DNA of 19,979 nucleotides from JBKPNX01 sp046732855. Its GTDB lineage: Bacteria > Pseudomonadota > Alphaproteobacteria > Geminicoccales > Geminicoccaceae. Position 1 is the stretch's first letter; each line of letters opens with the position of its first letter. The translations under genes were made by a program, and so were the position numbers. The stretch covers positions 1-19,979 of the forward strand of contig JBKPNX010000035.1 of assembly GCA_046732855.1 (NCBI GenBank). The letters are read 5' to 3'. The notes beneath the pieces are model-generated. The model did not search any database. It worked only from the letters and a program-made list of their open reading frames with translations, and was not told the DNA's origin. Shown one piece after another: positions 6,458-15,053 of this stretch.

Positions 6458-8680
6458 TCATTCGGCCGCCGCCCCGTGAAGCGCACGAAAGACCGGGAAC
6501 GCCAAGGCTACAGAGGCGCCTCCCGTCGTACGGTTGCGCAGGGTCAGACTGCCGCCGTGTTCTTCCATGATCTTCTTCACGATGGCAAGCCCCAGGCCCG
6601 TGCCGGAGCGGCGCATCGTCACATAGGGTTCGGTGAGTCGCTCGGTCGGCTCAGGCAGCCCGCCGCCATTGTCGTGCACCTCGATCAGGCACCGCTCGCG
6701 CGTCTCGCGCAGCTCGACCATGACCCAGGGAGCGCCGCCCTCTTGCTGTTCCATCCGCTCGAGCACCGCGTCGACCGCGTTCTGCAACAGATTGGTCAAA
6801 GCCTGGGCGACCTGCTGGGCATCACAATACAGCTGAACATCCCCCGCGGGAAGCCGCGTTTCGAACCGAATGCCGGGGCGGGCGCCCTGCTGGAGGTAAA
6901 CGGCCTGGCGCACCAGATCCTTCCCCGACTCATAGGCGAAAACCGGCGCGGGCATGCGAGCGAAGGCGGAGAACTCGTTGATCAGGCGGCCGATGCTGTC
7001 GACCTGGCGGATGATCGTATCGGTGCTGTTGGCGAACGCGTCCGGGCCGTCCTTGATCTGCGGGAGGTATTTGCGGCGCAGCCGCTCCGCCGACAGCCGG
7101 ATCGGCGTCAGCGGGTTCTTGATCTCGTGCGCGATCCGCCGCGCGATCTCCGCCCAGGCCGCCTTGCGCTGCGCGGCGAGCAGCTCGGTGATGTCATCGA
7201 AAGTCACGACGTAGCCGCCGATCCCCTGCGCGTCATGCTGGGCGGCGACGCGCACCAGCAGGGTATGGGAGCCATCCGGCCGCTTGAGCTCGATCTGCGC
7301 CTCGGCGGGGCGCTCGGGCGCGGTCGCCACGTGCGCCAGCAGGCCGCCCACCTCGGGGATCACGGCGATCAGGGGACGACCGATCAGTTCGTCAGGCGTC
7401 GCCTTGATCAGGTCCGCGGCCGAGCGGTTCGGCAGGGTGATGCGGCCCTGGTGGTCGAGGCCCAGAACTCCGGCGGACACGCCGGCGATCACGGTCTCGG
7501 TGAACCGCCGCCGCTCGTCGAGCTGATTGTTGGCACTGATCAATTCGGCACGCTGGCTGGCGAGCTGCGCGGTCATGCGATTGAACGCGCGCGACAGACG
7601 ATCGATCTCGTGGCCTTCCTCCCGCTCCGGCACCGAGGCGGTGAGGTCGCCCACGCGCACCCGGTCGGCGGCCGCGATCAACCGGGCGATCGGCTTGGCC
7701 AGGCGATTGGCGAAGCCGAGGCCGACGCGCACCGCAGCCAGCAGCAGCAGCAGCGCGACCACGCCGAAGATCATCGCGAACGTGGTCTGGATACCGGAGC
7801 GGCGCAGTTCGAGCTCCCGGTATTCGTCGATCGCCTTGCGCGTGCCCTCCATGTACTCGAGCACCTTGGGCTCGACGAACCGCCCGACGAACAGATAGGC
7901 GTCGACGAAGTTGTCGAGGCGCACCAACGCGCGCACCCGGTCGTCGGTATCGCCGGTCAGGACAACGACCTCGCCGTTGGCGGCCTCCTCGAAGGCGCTG
8001 GGCGGCACCCGTTCCAGCTCCAGGACGAAGCCCAGGCCGCTCCTCGCGACCACCTGGCCGTTGCCCAGGAACACGACCGCCTCGGTCAGGGAGCGCAGCA
8101 TCGCCTGGGTATCGAGCAGCTCCTGGAACATCTCGGGCTTGCCGACCAGCGCCGCGCCTTCGCGGTTGAGGTCCGCGGCCATCGCCAAAGCATCGGCGCG
8201 GATCACCTCCTTGTGTTCCTCGAGGTAGGCCTGCGCCACGTTCATCGAATTGCGCAGGGCGCCGCTGATGCGCTCGCTGAACCAGGCTTCGAGCCCGAAA
8301 TGCAGGAACGCGACCGAGAACACCGCGACGATGATCGCCGGCGCGACCGCGACCAGGCTGAACATGGCGACAAGCCGGGCGTGCAGACGCGAACCGGCGA
8401 GGCCCTGCCGCCGCGCCACGATCAGCTGGACCAGACCCCGCGCGACGACCACGCCGAGCAGCAACAGGAGGATCAGATCGAGGTACAGCAGGCCGAGCAC
8501 CAGCCCGGGCTGGGCGGCCACGCTGAGCGAACCCGTGATGGCGACGTAAGTGGCGAGCCCGGACAGCGTCGCCGCCACGGTCAGCACCAGCGCGAGCTGG
8601 GCGCTGACCTTCGGCCGGCGCAACCAGGTGAAGAGCCGGTTCCAGGTGGGCGGCGGGGAGGTCGCCAGGGAACGTGCCAT
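6458..8680 (-). CDS. ntrY: Membrane sensor histidine kinase NtrY
   Basis: NtrY is the inner-membrane sensor that phosphorylates NtrX. The protein is 740 aa, within the family range. Transmembrane segments are visible at about 27-50, 60-80 and 102-125. A periplasmic region of roughly 170 residues follows, then a fourth segment at about 300-322. Next come HAMP (about 322-375), PAS (about 390-500), the HisKA site with phospho-acceptor His518 in ARRIAHEIKNPLTPIRLSAE, and the ATPase domain with NLLQNAVDA, DNGGGLPEP and GTGLGLAIVKK. The HEIKNPLTPIRLSAERLRR motif is typical of NtrY. It begins 24 nt after ntrC and ends 58 nt before ntrX. No strong ribosome-binding site precedes the ATG, so translation may depend on coupling. 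Confidence 0.96.
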   Translation of the reverse strand: MARSLATSPPPTWNRLFTWLRRPKVSAQLALVLTVAATLSGLATYVAITGSLSVAAQPGLVLGLLYLDLILLLLLGVVVARGLVQLIVARRQGLAGSRLHARLVAMFSLVAVAPAIIVAVFSVAFLHFGLEAWFSERISGALRNSMNVAQAYLEEHKEVIRADALAMAADLNREGAALVGKPEMFQELLDTQAMLRSLTEAVVFLGNGQVVARSGLGFVLELERVPPSAFEEAANGEVVVLTGDTDDRVRALVRLDNFVDAYLFVGRFVEPKVLEYMEGTRKAIDEYRELELRRSGIQTTFAMIFGVVALLLLLAAVRVGLGFANRLAKPIARLIAAADRVRVGDLTASVPEREEGHEIDRLSRAFNRMTAQLASQRAELISANNQLDERRRFTETVIAGVSAGVLGLDHQGRITLPNRSAADLIKATPDELIGRPLIAVIPEVGGLLAHVATAPERPAEAQIELKRPDGSHTLLVRVAAQHDAQGIGGYVVTFDDITELLAAQRKAAWAEIARRIAHEIKNPLTPIRLSAERLRRKYLPQIKDGPDAFANSTDTIIRQVDSIGRLINEFSAFARMPAPVFAYESGKDLVRQAVYLQQGARPGIRFETRLPAGDVQLYCDAQQVAQALTNLLQNAVDAVLERMEQQEGGAPWVMVELRETRERCLIEVHDNGGGLPEPTERLTEPYVTMRRSGTGLGLAIVKKIMEEHGGSLTLRNRTTGGASVALAFPVFRALHGAAAE

Positions 8681-8704
8681 GGGTCCAGAGCCGCTTGCGG
8701 GCGC

Positions 8705-10165
8705 CTATCGTGGCCCGCGCATCACCTCGATGTCCAGCTCGCGAATTTTCTTGCGCAGCGTATTGCGGTTGACGCCGAGCAACGCGGCGGCGCGCAGCTG
8801 ATTGCCACGCGTCTCGGTCAGCACCCGCGCGATCAGCGGCCGCTCCACCTCGCGCAGAATTCTCCCGTACAGGCCGGCCGGCGGCAAGCGTCCGGCACGC
8901 TCGGCGAAGATCCGTTCGACGTAGCGGGCGACATCGTCCCTGAAGCCGTCGCCGCGATCGCCGTCCATCACGGCATGACGCACCGGAGCGCCCTCGCGCA
9001 GCTCCGCCTCGATCACCTCCGGACCGATCGTGTCTTGGGCGTACAGCACGGTCAGCCGCCGCACCAGGTTTTCCAGCTCGCGCACGTTGCCGGGCCAATC
9101 GTAAGCCTTGAGCCGGACCATCGCGGCCGGCTCCAGGGTCTTGGGCGGAAGGCCGTCCGCGCGCGCGCTGTTGAGGAAATGCTGGACCAGCGCGGGAATG
9201 TCGTCGACGCGCTCGCGCAGCGGCGGCAGGCGGATGGGCACGACGTTCAGGCGGTAAAACAGGTCCTCGCGGAACAATCCCTGCGCCACCAGCTGGCGCA
9301 GGTCGCGATGGGTCGCGGCGACGATGCGCAGATCGGCCTTGATCGGCATGCGCCCGCCGACCGGCATGAACTCCCCGGACTGCAGCACGCGCAACAGCCG
9401 CGTCTGGGCCTCGAGCGGCATGTCCCCGATCTCGTCGAGAAACAGGGTGCCGCCCTCGGCCTGCTCGAACCGACCCGTCTTGCGCGCATTCGCACCCGTG
9501 AACGCGCCCTTTTCGTGGCCGAACAGCTCGCTCTCGACCAGCTCGCGGGGGATCGCCGCCATATTGACCGCGATGAACGGTCCGCTGCGCCGCTTGCCGT
9601 AATCGTGGATCGCGCGCGCGACGAGCTCCTTGCCGGTGCCCGATTCGCCGTTGATCATCACCGTGAGATCGGTCCCGACCAGACGGGCGACCACCCGGTA
9701 GATCTCCTGCATCGCGGCGGAGCGGCCGATGATCGGCAGCTGCTCCTCGAGCCGGGTCAGCTCCTCGACCGCGACTGCGGTCTTGCGGGGCAATGCGAGC
9801 GCACGCTTGACCATGGTGACCAGCTGGGCGAGGTCGAACGGCTTCGGCAGATAGTCGAAAGCGCCGCGCTCGGTCGCGCGCACCGCGGTCAAGAGCGTGT
9901 TCTGCGCGCTCATCATGATCACCGGCAGGCTCGGCCGGCGCTGTTTGAGCCGCGGTAACAGATCGAGGGTGTTCTCGTCGGGCAGCACCACGTCGAGGAT
10001 CGCCACCTCGCCGGCGCCGTCCTCAATCCAGCGCCACAGCGTCGCCGCGGTCCCGGTCGCCTGCACCCGATAGCCCTCGCGCGAGAGCGCGCGCGAGATC
10101 ACCGTGCGGATGCCGGCATCGTCATCGGCCACGATCACCGTCGGCTCGGGCATGGCAATCTCCAT
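8705..10165 (-). CDS. ntrC: Nitrogen regulation response regulator NtrC
   Basis: NtrC activates sigma54 promoters for nitrogen assimilation when phosphorylated by NtrB. The protein is 486 aa. The receiver domain has an acidic triad at 14-16, phospho-acceptor Asp58 and Lys108. The AAA+ domain has Walker A GESGTGKE (173-180), an intact GAFTGA loop (220-225) and Walker B LFLDEI (241-246). A C-terminal Fis-type helix-turn-helix reads NQLRAAALLGVNRNTLRKKI (about 450-472). The ATG at 10163-10165 overlaps the ntrB stop by one base (TGATG), which points to translational coupling; a second ATG four codons on (10153) is possible. The intact sigma54-contact loop contrasts with its neighbour NtrX. Confidence 0.97.
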   Translation of the reverse strand: MEIAMPEPTVIVADDDAGIRTVISRALSREGYRVQATGTAATLWRWIEDGAGEVAILDVVLPDENTLDLLPRLKQRRPSLPVIMMSAQNTLLTAVRATERGAFDYLPKPFDLAQLVTMVKRALALPRKTAVAVEELTRLEEQLPIIGRSAAMQEIYRVVARLVGTDLTVMINGESGTGKELVARAIHDYGKRRSGPFIAVNMAAIPRELVESELFGHEKGAFTGANARKTGRFEQAEGGTLFLDEIGDMPLEAQTRLLRVLQSGEFMPVGGRMPIKADLRIVAATHRDLRQLVAQGLFREDLFYRLNVVPIRLPPLRERVDDIPALVQHFLNSARADGLPPKTLEPAAMVRLKAYDWPGNVRELENLVRRLTVLYAQDTIGPEVIEAELREGAPVRHAVMDGDRGDGFRDDVARYVERIFAERAGRLPPAGLYGRILREVERPLIARVLTETRGNQLRAAALLGVNRNTLRKKIRELDIEVMRGPR

Positions 10166-11241
10166 CAGATGGCCGCCTGCTCGCCGCGGCAGGCCGGCAG
10201 CCGCACCCGAAACGCGGCGCCGCGCTGCAGGTTTTCGAACTCGACCACGCCGCCGTGGTCGCCGACGATCTTGGCGACCAGCGACAGGCCGAGCCCGGCG
10301 CCCGAAGGCTTGCTCGAGACAAACGGATCGAACAGATGGCCGGCCATATCGTCGCCGACCCCGGGGCCGTTGTCCTGGACCTGCACCAGAATCGGCAGCT
10401 CGACCCGCTCGCGGCTGTTCGCGACGCGTACCGACAGGCCGTGGGTGTACTGGGTCGACAGTCGGATCTCGCCACCCTCGCCCGGTACCGCCTCGGCCGC
10501 ATTCTTGACCAGGTTCAGAAAGACCTGGACCAGTTGGTCTCGATTGCCGTCGACGTGGGGCAGGGAGGGGTCGTAGCGCTCGGTGAAGAGGACGTGGCGG
10601 GCAAAGCCGCTCTCCGCCAGGCGCCGCACGTGCTCGAGCACCAAATAGATGTTGACCGGGCCGCGCTCGATCGGCCTGCCGTCGGCAAACTGCTCCATGT
10701 GGTCGACCAAGCCGCAGATCCGGTCGGTTTCCTCGCAGATCAGGCGGATCAGCGGGCGTTCATCCTCGGCGACGCTGCCCTCGAGCAGTTGCGCCGCGCC
10801 GCGGATCCCGGACAGCGGGTTCTTGACCTCGTGCGCGAGCGTCGCCGCGAGGCCGGCGACCGCGCGCGCGCCGCCGCGATGGACCAGCTGGTGATTGAGC
10901 CGGCGCGCGACCGAGCAGGGGTGGAGGACGACCAGGGTGCCATTCGGAATTTCGGGCAGCGGGGAGACGTGCAGATCGACCAAGCGCGGAGCCCCCCGGT
11001 TGAACGGCAGATCGACGCCGTAGTCGGACACGCTGTGCCCTTCCTCCTGCACGCGTCGGACGAGATCGAACAGCGGGCTGTCGAACGGCAGCAGCTCGTT
11101 CAGCTGACGGCGCACGAGCACGCCGCGGCTGGCGCCGAGTAACTGCTCCGCAGCCGAATTCACGAAGCGGAGACGTAACTCGCCATCGACCACGAGCACG
11201 CTGCTGGCCATGGCGTTGAGGACGATCTGGTCGTAGCTCAC
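10165..11241 (-). CDS. ntrB: Nitrogen regulation sensor histidine kinase NtrB (GlnL)
   Basis: NtrB is the soluble kinase/phosphatase that, under PII control, sets NtrC phosphorylation. It has no membrane segments. From the chosen start it is 358 aa: a PAS domain (about 5-110, SVLVVDGELRLRFVNSAAE), phospho-acceptor His137 in ATLAHEVKNPLSGIRGAAQ, and an ATPase domain with NLVKNAAEA, DNGPGVG and GAGLGL. Start choice is uncertain. There is no ATG at a sensible place. I choose the GTG at 11239-11241, five nt after GGGGA and just before the first conserved residues. A TTG at 11298 or a GTG at 11253 would add 19 or 4 residues. First gene of the ntr operon; the usual dusB partner upstream is absent. 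Confidence 0.93.
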   Translation of the reverse strand: MSYDQIVLNAMASSVLVVDGELRLRFVNSAAEQLLGASRGVLVRRQLNELLPFDSPLFDLVRRVQEEGHSVSDYGVDLPFNRGAPRLVDLHVSPLPEIPNGTLVVLHPCSVARRLNHQLVHRGGARAVAGLAATLAHEVKNPLSGIRGAAQLLEGSVAEDERPLIRLICEETDRICGLVDHMEQFADGRPIERGPVNIYLVLEHVRRLAESGFARHVLFTERYDPSLPHVDGNRDQLVQVFLNLVKNAAEAVPGEGGEIRLSTQYTHGLSVRVANSRERVELPILVQVQDNGPGVGDDMAGHLFDPFVSSKPSGAGLGLSLVAKIVGDHGGVVEFENLQRGAAFRVRLPACRGEQAAI

Positions 11242-11413
11242 GGAGGTCCCCACGGTCGAGGGGTGCCTAATTTTTGCGCATCCGACATCAGTGCCCAAAG
11301 CTTAGGCAGCTTAGATACTCGGGGCGATGTTTGGCAAGAGCTGGGCCGGCTTGGCAGACGTGGCTGCGCGGCCTAGGGTGCCTGCCCGACACAGCTGGCG
11401 GTGAGGGGCGGTC

Positions 11414-12589
11414 TTGTCGACGTGTGTGGCGCTGGTCGTGGCGTCCGGTCGCGGCGTGCGCTTTGGCGGTGATCGCCCCAAGCAGTACCTGCCGCTCGCC
11501 GGCAAGCCCCTGCTGCGCTACTGCCTGGAGCGCTTCTGCCGGCATTCCCGCATCGATCGGGTGCGCACGGTGATGCATTCCGACGACACGGCTTTCTATG
11601 CCGAGGCGGCCGGCAACCTGGAAGTGCTCGAGCCCGTGCTCGGCGGCGCGACGCGGCAGGAATCGGTACGGCTCGGCCTGGAAAGTCTGGCCGACGACCC
11701 GCCGGAGCTGGTGCTGATCCACGACGGCGTCCGGCCGCTGCTCGGCGCGGCGGTCATCGACCGGGTGCTGGATGGTCTGCGCACGCACTTTGCCGTGCTG
11801 CCGGCGCTGCCGGTGACCGATACGCTCAAGCGCAGCGGCGACGATACGGTCACGAGGACCGTCGACCGGACGGGCCTGTTCCGGGCGCAGACCCCCCAGG
11901 GCTTCGCGTACGACCGCATCCTCGAGGCGCACCGGCGGTTTGCCGGCGAGGCACTGACCGACGACGCCGCGCTGGCCGAGGCGCACGGGCTCACGGTCGC
12001 GCTCGTCGCTGGCGACGAGGACAACGTCAAGATCACCGAGCCGGCGGACCTCGCGCGCGCCGAGCGGTTGCTGCGCACGTCTTCGCAGTGCTGCACCGGC
12101 CTCGGTTTCGACGTGCACCGGCTGGCGCCCGGCGAGGGCTTGGTCCTGCTCGGCGTGCAGATCGCCTGCGCGCTGCGCCTGCTCGGCCACTCCGATGCTG
12201 ACGTCGGCCTCCATGCGCTGACCGACGCGCTGCTCGGCACCATTGGCGCCGGCGACATCGGCAGCCACTTTCCGCCGACCGAGGCGCGCTGGTCGGGCGC
12301 CGATTCGGCGATGTTCCTGACGCATGCCCGTGACCTGGTGCTGGCCGCCGGCGGACGCATCGAGCACGTCGACATCACCCTGATTTGCGAGCAGCCGCGG
12401 ATCGGCCCGCATCGAGCGGCGATGGTCGCCCGCGTCGCCGAGCTGCTCGGCCTGGCCGCCAATCGGGTGAGCGTCAAGGCGACCACGACCGAGCATCTCG
12501 GCTTCACCGGGCGTGGCGAGGGCATCGCCGCCCAGGCGGTCGCCAGCGTGCGCCTGCCGGAGAGCGCGCCGGAGCCCAGCGATGGCTGA
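11414..12589 (+). CDS. ispDF: Bifunctional IspD/IspF (MEP pathway enzyme)
   Basis: This fused enzyme catalyses two steps of the non-mevalonate isoprenoid pathway. IspD forms CDP-ME from MEP and CTP; IspF cyclises the phosphorylated product to MEcPP. The protein is 391 aa. IspD (about 1-224) shows the nucleotide-binding ASGRGVRFGGDRPKQYLPL region (10-28) and HDGVRPL. IspF (about 227-391) shows metal ligands in GFDVHR (Asp233, His235), GHSDADVGLHALTDALLG and the HFPPTE loop, and the closing TTTEHLGFTGRGEG. The start is a TTG (11414-11416) preceded by GAGGGG at 5 nt; a GTG four codons later is an alternative. The fusion is widespread in alphaproteobacteria. It overlaps pgpA by 8 nt. Confidence 0.96.
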   Translation: MSTCVALVVASGRGVRFGGDRPKQYLPLAGKPLLRYCLERFCRHSRIDRVRTVMHSDDTAFYAEAAGNLEVLEPVLGGATRQESVRLGLESLADDPPELVLIHDGVRPLLGAAVIDRVLDGLRTHFAVLPALPVTDTLKRSGDDTVTRTVDRTGLFRAQTPQGFAYDRILEAHRRFAGEALTDDAALAEAHGLTVALVAGDEDNVKITEPADLARAERLLRTSSQCCTGLGFDVHRLAPGEGLVLLGVQIACALRLLGHSDADVGLHALTDALLGTIGAGDIGSHFPPTEARWSGADSAMFLTHARDLVLAAGGRIEHVDITLICEQPRIGPHRAAMVARVAELLGLAANRVSVKATTTEHLGFTGRGEGIAAQAVASVRLPESAPEPSDG

Positions 12590-13064
12590 GCAGCGGGCAG
12601 GTGCGCGCCCGACCGACCCGGCCAGCCTGCTCGCTACCTGGTTCGGGGTGGGCTTCCTGCCGGTCGCCCCGGGCAGCTGGGGAGCGCTCACCGCCCTGCC
12701 GTGCGCGGCGCTGCTGGTCTGGCTCGGTGGCCCGGTCCTGGTGCTCGCGGCCGGCGCCGCGTTGTTCGTGCTCGGCATCTGGGCCGCAGAGGCTTACATG
12801 CAGACGGTGCAGGTCCACGATCCGTCTGCGATCGTGATCGACGAGGTCGTGGGCCAGTGGGTCGCGCTCGCGCTGCTGCCGCTCGATCCCGTGCTGTACG
12901 CGCTCGGGTTCGTGCTGTTCCGGGTTCTGGACGTGCTCAAGCCCTGGCCGGCCAACTTCATCGATCGCGCGGTGACTGGCGGCTTCGGCGTCATGCTCGA
13001 CGACGTGGTGGCAGGCGCTTACGCCGCGGCAGCGTTGTGGCTGATACTGCCGTGGCTGCCATGA
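12582..13064 (+). CDS. pgpA: Phosphatidylglycerophosphatase A
   Basis: PgpA is an inner-membrane phosphatase that removes phosphate from phosphatidylglycerophosphate to yield phosphatidylglycerol. The protein is 160 aa, the family length. Conserved blocks are GVGFLPVAPGSWGAL (N-terminal), DPSAIVIDEVVGQW (acidic metal-binding block), FRVLDVLKPWP and GGFGVMLDDVVAG. Hydrophobic stretches between them suit a membrane protein. The frame is open upstream inside ispDF. The ATG at 12582 is chosen because the extension is a shadow of ispDF and the conserved region begins soon after. It overlaps ispDF by 8 nt and pncC by 4 nt (ATGA), so translation is probably coupled. Confidence 0.95.
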   Translation: MAEQRAGARPTDPASLLATWFGVGFLPVAPGSWGALTALPCAALLVWLGGPVLVLAAGAALFVLGIWAAEAYMQTVQVHDPSAIVIDEVVGQWVALALLPLDPVLYALGFVLFRVLDVLKPWPANFIDRAVTGGFGVMLDDVVAGAYAAAALWLILPWLP

Positions 13065-13552
13065 TCTTCCCCGAAGCCAGCCTGGAACTGGCGCGCCGCG
13101 TGCTCGGCGGGTGCGAGCGGCGCGGCTGGCATCTCGCGACGGCCGAATCCTGCACCGGCGGGCTGATCATCGCCTGCCTGACCGAAATCCCCGGCTCCTC
13201 GAGCGTGGTCGAGCGCGGCTTCGTCACCTACGACAACCGTGCCAAGGCGGAGGTCCTCGGGGTGCCGGCGGCGCTGTTCGAGCGGGTCGGCGCGGTCAGC
13301 GAGGAGGTCGCCCGCGCCATGGCGGAAGGCGCGCTCGCCCGTGCCGGCGTGGATCTCGCGGTCGCGGTGACGGGCATCGCCGGCCCGGGCGGGGCCACGC
13401 CGAACAAACCGGTCGGCCTGGTGCATCTGGCGGTCGCCAGGGACGGCCCGCCCACGCTGCATGCCCGGGCGGTTTTCCCGGGCAACCGCGCTGCGATCCG
13501 CCTTGCCACCGTCGACGCCGCTCTCGATCTTACCTTGCGCGCGCTTGCCTGA
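13061..13552 (+). CDS. pncC: Nicotinamide-nucleotide amidohydrolase PncC (CinA C-terminal family)
   Basis: PncC deamidates nicotinamide mononucleotide to nicotinic acid mononucleotide in NAD salvage. The protein is 163 aa and consists only of the CinA C-terminal domain, with no N-terminal MocF-like domain. Motifs are ATAESCTGGLI (catalytic Ser in SCTGG, about residues 28-32), GFVTYDNRAKAEVLGV, VAVTGIAGPGG and NKPVGLVHLAVA. The ATG at 13061 overlaps the pgpA stop in an ATGA. The open frame further upstream only shadows pgpA. ispDF-pgpA-cinA/pncC clusters recur in alphaproteobacteria. The role of the domain is known for the family; activity here is inferred. Confidence 0.94.
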   Translation: MIFPEASLELARRVLGGCERRGWHLATAESCTGGLIIACLTEIPGSSSVVERGFVTYDNRAKAEVLGVPAALFERVGAVSEEVARAMAEGALARAGVDLAVAVTGIAGPGGATPNKPVGLVHLAVARDGPPTLHARAVFPGNRAAIRLATVDAALDLTLRALA

Positions 13553-13705
13553 GGGGCTCGCGACACGCCTGACCGCCCGCTCGCCTACAGCATCGACCGC
13601 GATGAATCGTCCCAGCGACCGCTGCGCCATGCAAACCCACGTCATCGCCTGCAGTCGCGACTGTCCCCGTCCAGACCTTGGTTCGCGCGGATGCCACACG
13701 CAGGA

Positions 13706-15049
13706 TCAGCTCTCGCGGAACGCCTCCTCGCCGAGTTGGAAGATGCGATCAGTGAGGTACGACAGGATGGTGCGCTCGCCGACCAGCAGGTCGATGTCGA
13801 CCGCCATGCCGGGCACCACCTTGACGGCGACCCCGTTGCGCACGAGCTCGGCACCCTCGGTGCGCACCAGGATGCCATAGGTCAGCGCGCCCGACTTGGG
13901 ATCGACCACCGCGTCCGCATCGATCTGCTCGATGTGTCCCGACAGCGTGCCGTGGCGCAGGAAGTCATAGGCGTGCACCTTGACCTGGCACGGCTGACCG
14001 ATGCTGACCTGGCCGATGTCCTGATTGCGCACCCTTGCCTCGATCACCAGGCCGCCTCCGGTCGGCACCAGCTTCATCAATGGTTGATTGCTGCCGACCG
14101 ACTGCCCCGGGCTGGTGATGAGGATGTCCTGGATGATGCCGTCAGCCGGCGCGCGCACGACCAGGTTGCTAAAGGTCGCCGCCTGCCGGCGGCGCGCCTC
14201 GCTCAACTGATCGCGTTCCGCCCTCGCCGCCGCCAGCTCCGCGAGCACGCTCGAGCGCTGCTCGCGTTCCAGCAGCTGATGGCGACTCTTCGCCTCGGCG
14301 AGCGCCGCCTCGGCCGCCTCGCGCCGCGCCCGCGCCTGCTGGATGTCGCCCTTGAGATCGCTGAGTTGCCGTTCGACCGCGACCACGCGCAGACGCGGGT
14401 ACAGGCCCTTCTCGGCCAACCCGGCGATGGCATCGAGCTGCTCCTTGAGCAGGCCATGGCTGGCGCGCAGGCGGTCGATCTCGGCGCCGACGGACTGCAG
14501 TTCCTTCTCGCGCTGCTCGACGGTCTCGGCGAGCGCCTGGACGCGGCTCTGGTGCGCCTCGCGCCGGCTGATCAGCAGCGCCCGCTGCTCGGCGACGAGG
14601 TCCGGTCGGGCATTTGCGACTTCTGCCTCGACCATGAGATCGCCGCCGGCCGCCTCGGCCTGGAGGCGCGCCGTCTCGATGCTTCTGATCTGCCAGTGGC
14701 CGGTCAACTCGACCAGCCTCGTCTCTGCCTGCTCGGGATCGAAGCTGAGGAGCGGCGCGCCGGCGGTCACCTGCTGCCCCTCGACGACGTGGACCTCCGC
14801 GATGCGCCCGCCGTCCGGGTGATTGATTACCTTGACCCGATCGGCCGGCTCGATCTGGCCCTCGGCGCGCACCACCTGCTCCACCTCGGTCAGCGCCGAC
14901 CACGCCAGCACGCCGGCGAACACCAGCGCGACCACCAGGATCAGCAGGCCGGCGACCGGCGAGTGCCGGCGCTCGATCACGCCCTCGGCGTCGGGCAGGA
15001 ATTCGGCCAGCCGGTGGCCGTCGGTGAACCGCTCCCACCAGCCGAGCAT
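13706..15049 (-). CDS. HlyD-family periplasmic adaptor (membrane fusion protein) of type I secretion
   Basis: The protein links an inner-membrane ABC exporter to an outer-membrane TolC-like channel. It is 447 aa. A short cytoplasmic N-terminus is followed by one transmembrane anchor at about 32-53 (AGLLILVVALVFAGVLAWSA). A first lipoyl half follows (GGRIAEVHVVEGQQVTAGAPLL, about 79-100), then a long Ala/Glu/Arg-rich coiled coil (about 125-310), a second lipoyl half (VRAPADGIIQDILITSPGQSV) and a beta-barrel. The C-terminal region includes GMAVDIDLLVGERTILSYL, typical of HlyD/PrtE-type adaptors. The start lies 4 nt after the ABC gene's stop, so the two form an operon. No substrate or TolC gene is nearby. 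I give no gene symbol, since LapC, HlyD and PrtE subtypes cannot be told apart here. Confidence 0.92.
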   Translation of the reverse strand: MLGWWERFTDGHRLAEFLPDAEGVIERRHSPVAGLLILVVALVFAGVLAWSALTEVEQVVRAEGQIEPADRVKVINHPDGGRIAEVHVVEGQQVTAGAPLLSFDPEQAETRLVELTGHWQIRSIETARLQAEAAGGDLMVEAEVANARPDLVAEQRALLISRREAHQSRVQALAETVEQREKELQSVGAEIDRLRASHGLLKEQLDAIAGLAEKGLYPRLRVVAVERQLSDLKGDIQQARARREAAEAALAEAKSRHQLLEREQRSSVLAELAAARAERDQLSEARRRQAATFSNLVVRAPADGIIQDILITSPGQSVGSNQPLMKLVPTGGGLVIEARVRNQDIGQVSIGQPCQVKVHAYDFLRHGTLSGHIEQIDADAVVDPKSGALTYGILVRTEGAELVRNGVAVKVVPGMAVDIDLLVGERTILSYLTDRIFQLGEEAFRES

Positions 15050-15053
15050 GGGC

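Noticed and set aside
3574..6570. Long open frame (about 1,000 codons) on the plus strand antisense to trkA and ntrX
   Set aside because: Same reason: it mirrors the codon structure of trkA and ntrX, has no recognisable protein features and has no ribosome-binding site.
6452..9958. Very long open frame (over 1,100 codons) on the plus strand antisense to ntrY and ntrC
   Set aside because: It lies opposite genuine ntrX-ntrY-ntrC coding sequence and has a His/Asp/Gln/Arg-rich composition with no domain. In GC-rich genomes the antisense frame of a real gene often lacks stop codons.
11275..11300. Possible sigma54 (-24/-12) promoter upstream of ntrB, around TTGGGCACTGATG
   Set aside because: The GG and GC dinucleotides are not at the required 10-nt separation, so the match fails.
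13652..13663. Palindrome CAGTCGCGACTG between pncC and the adaptor gene as a terminator
   Set aside because: It is 12 bp with no loop-forming centre or T-run, and the 153-nt convergent gap shows no other terminator. It is probably chance or a site of unknown role.
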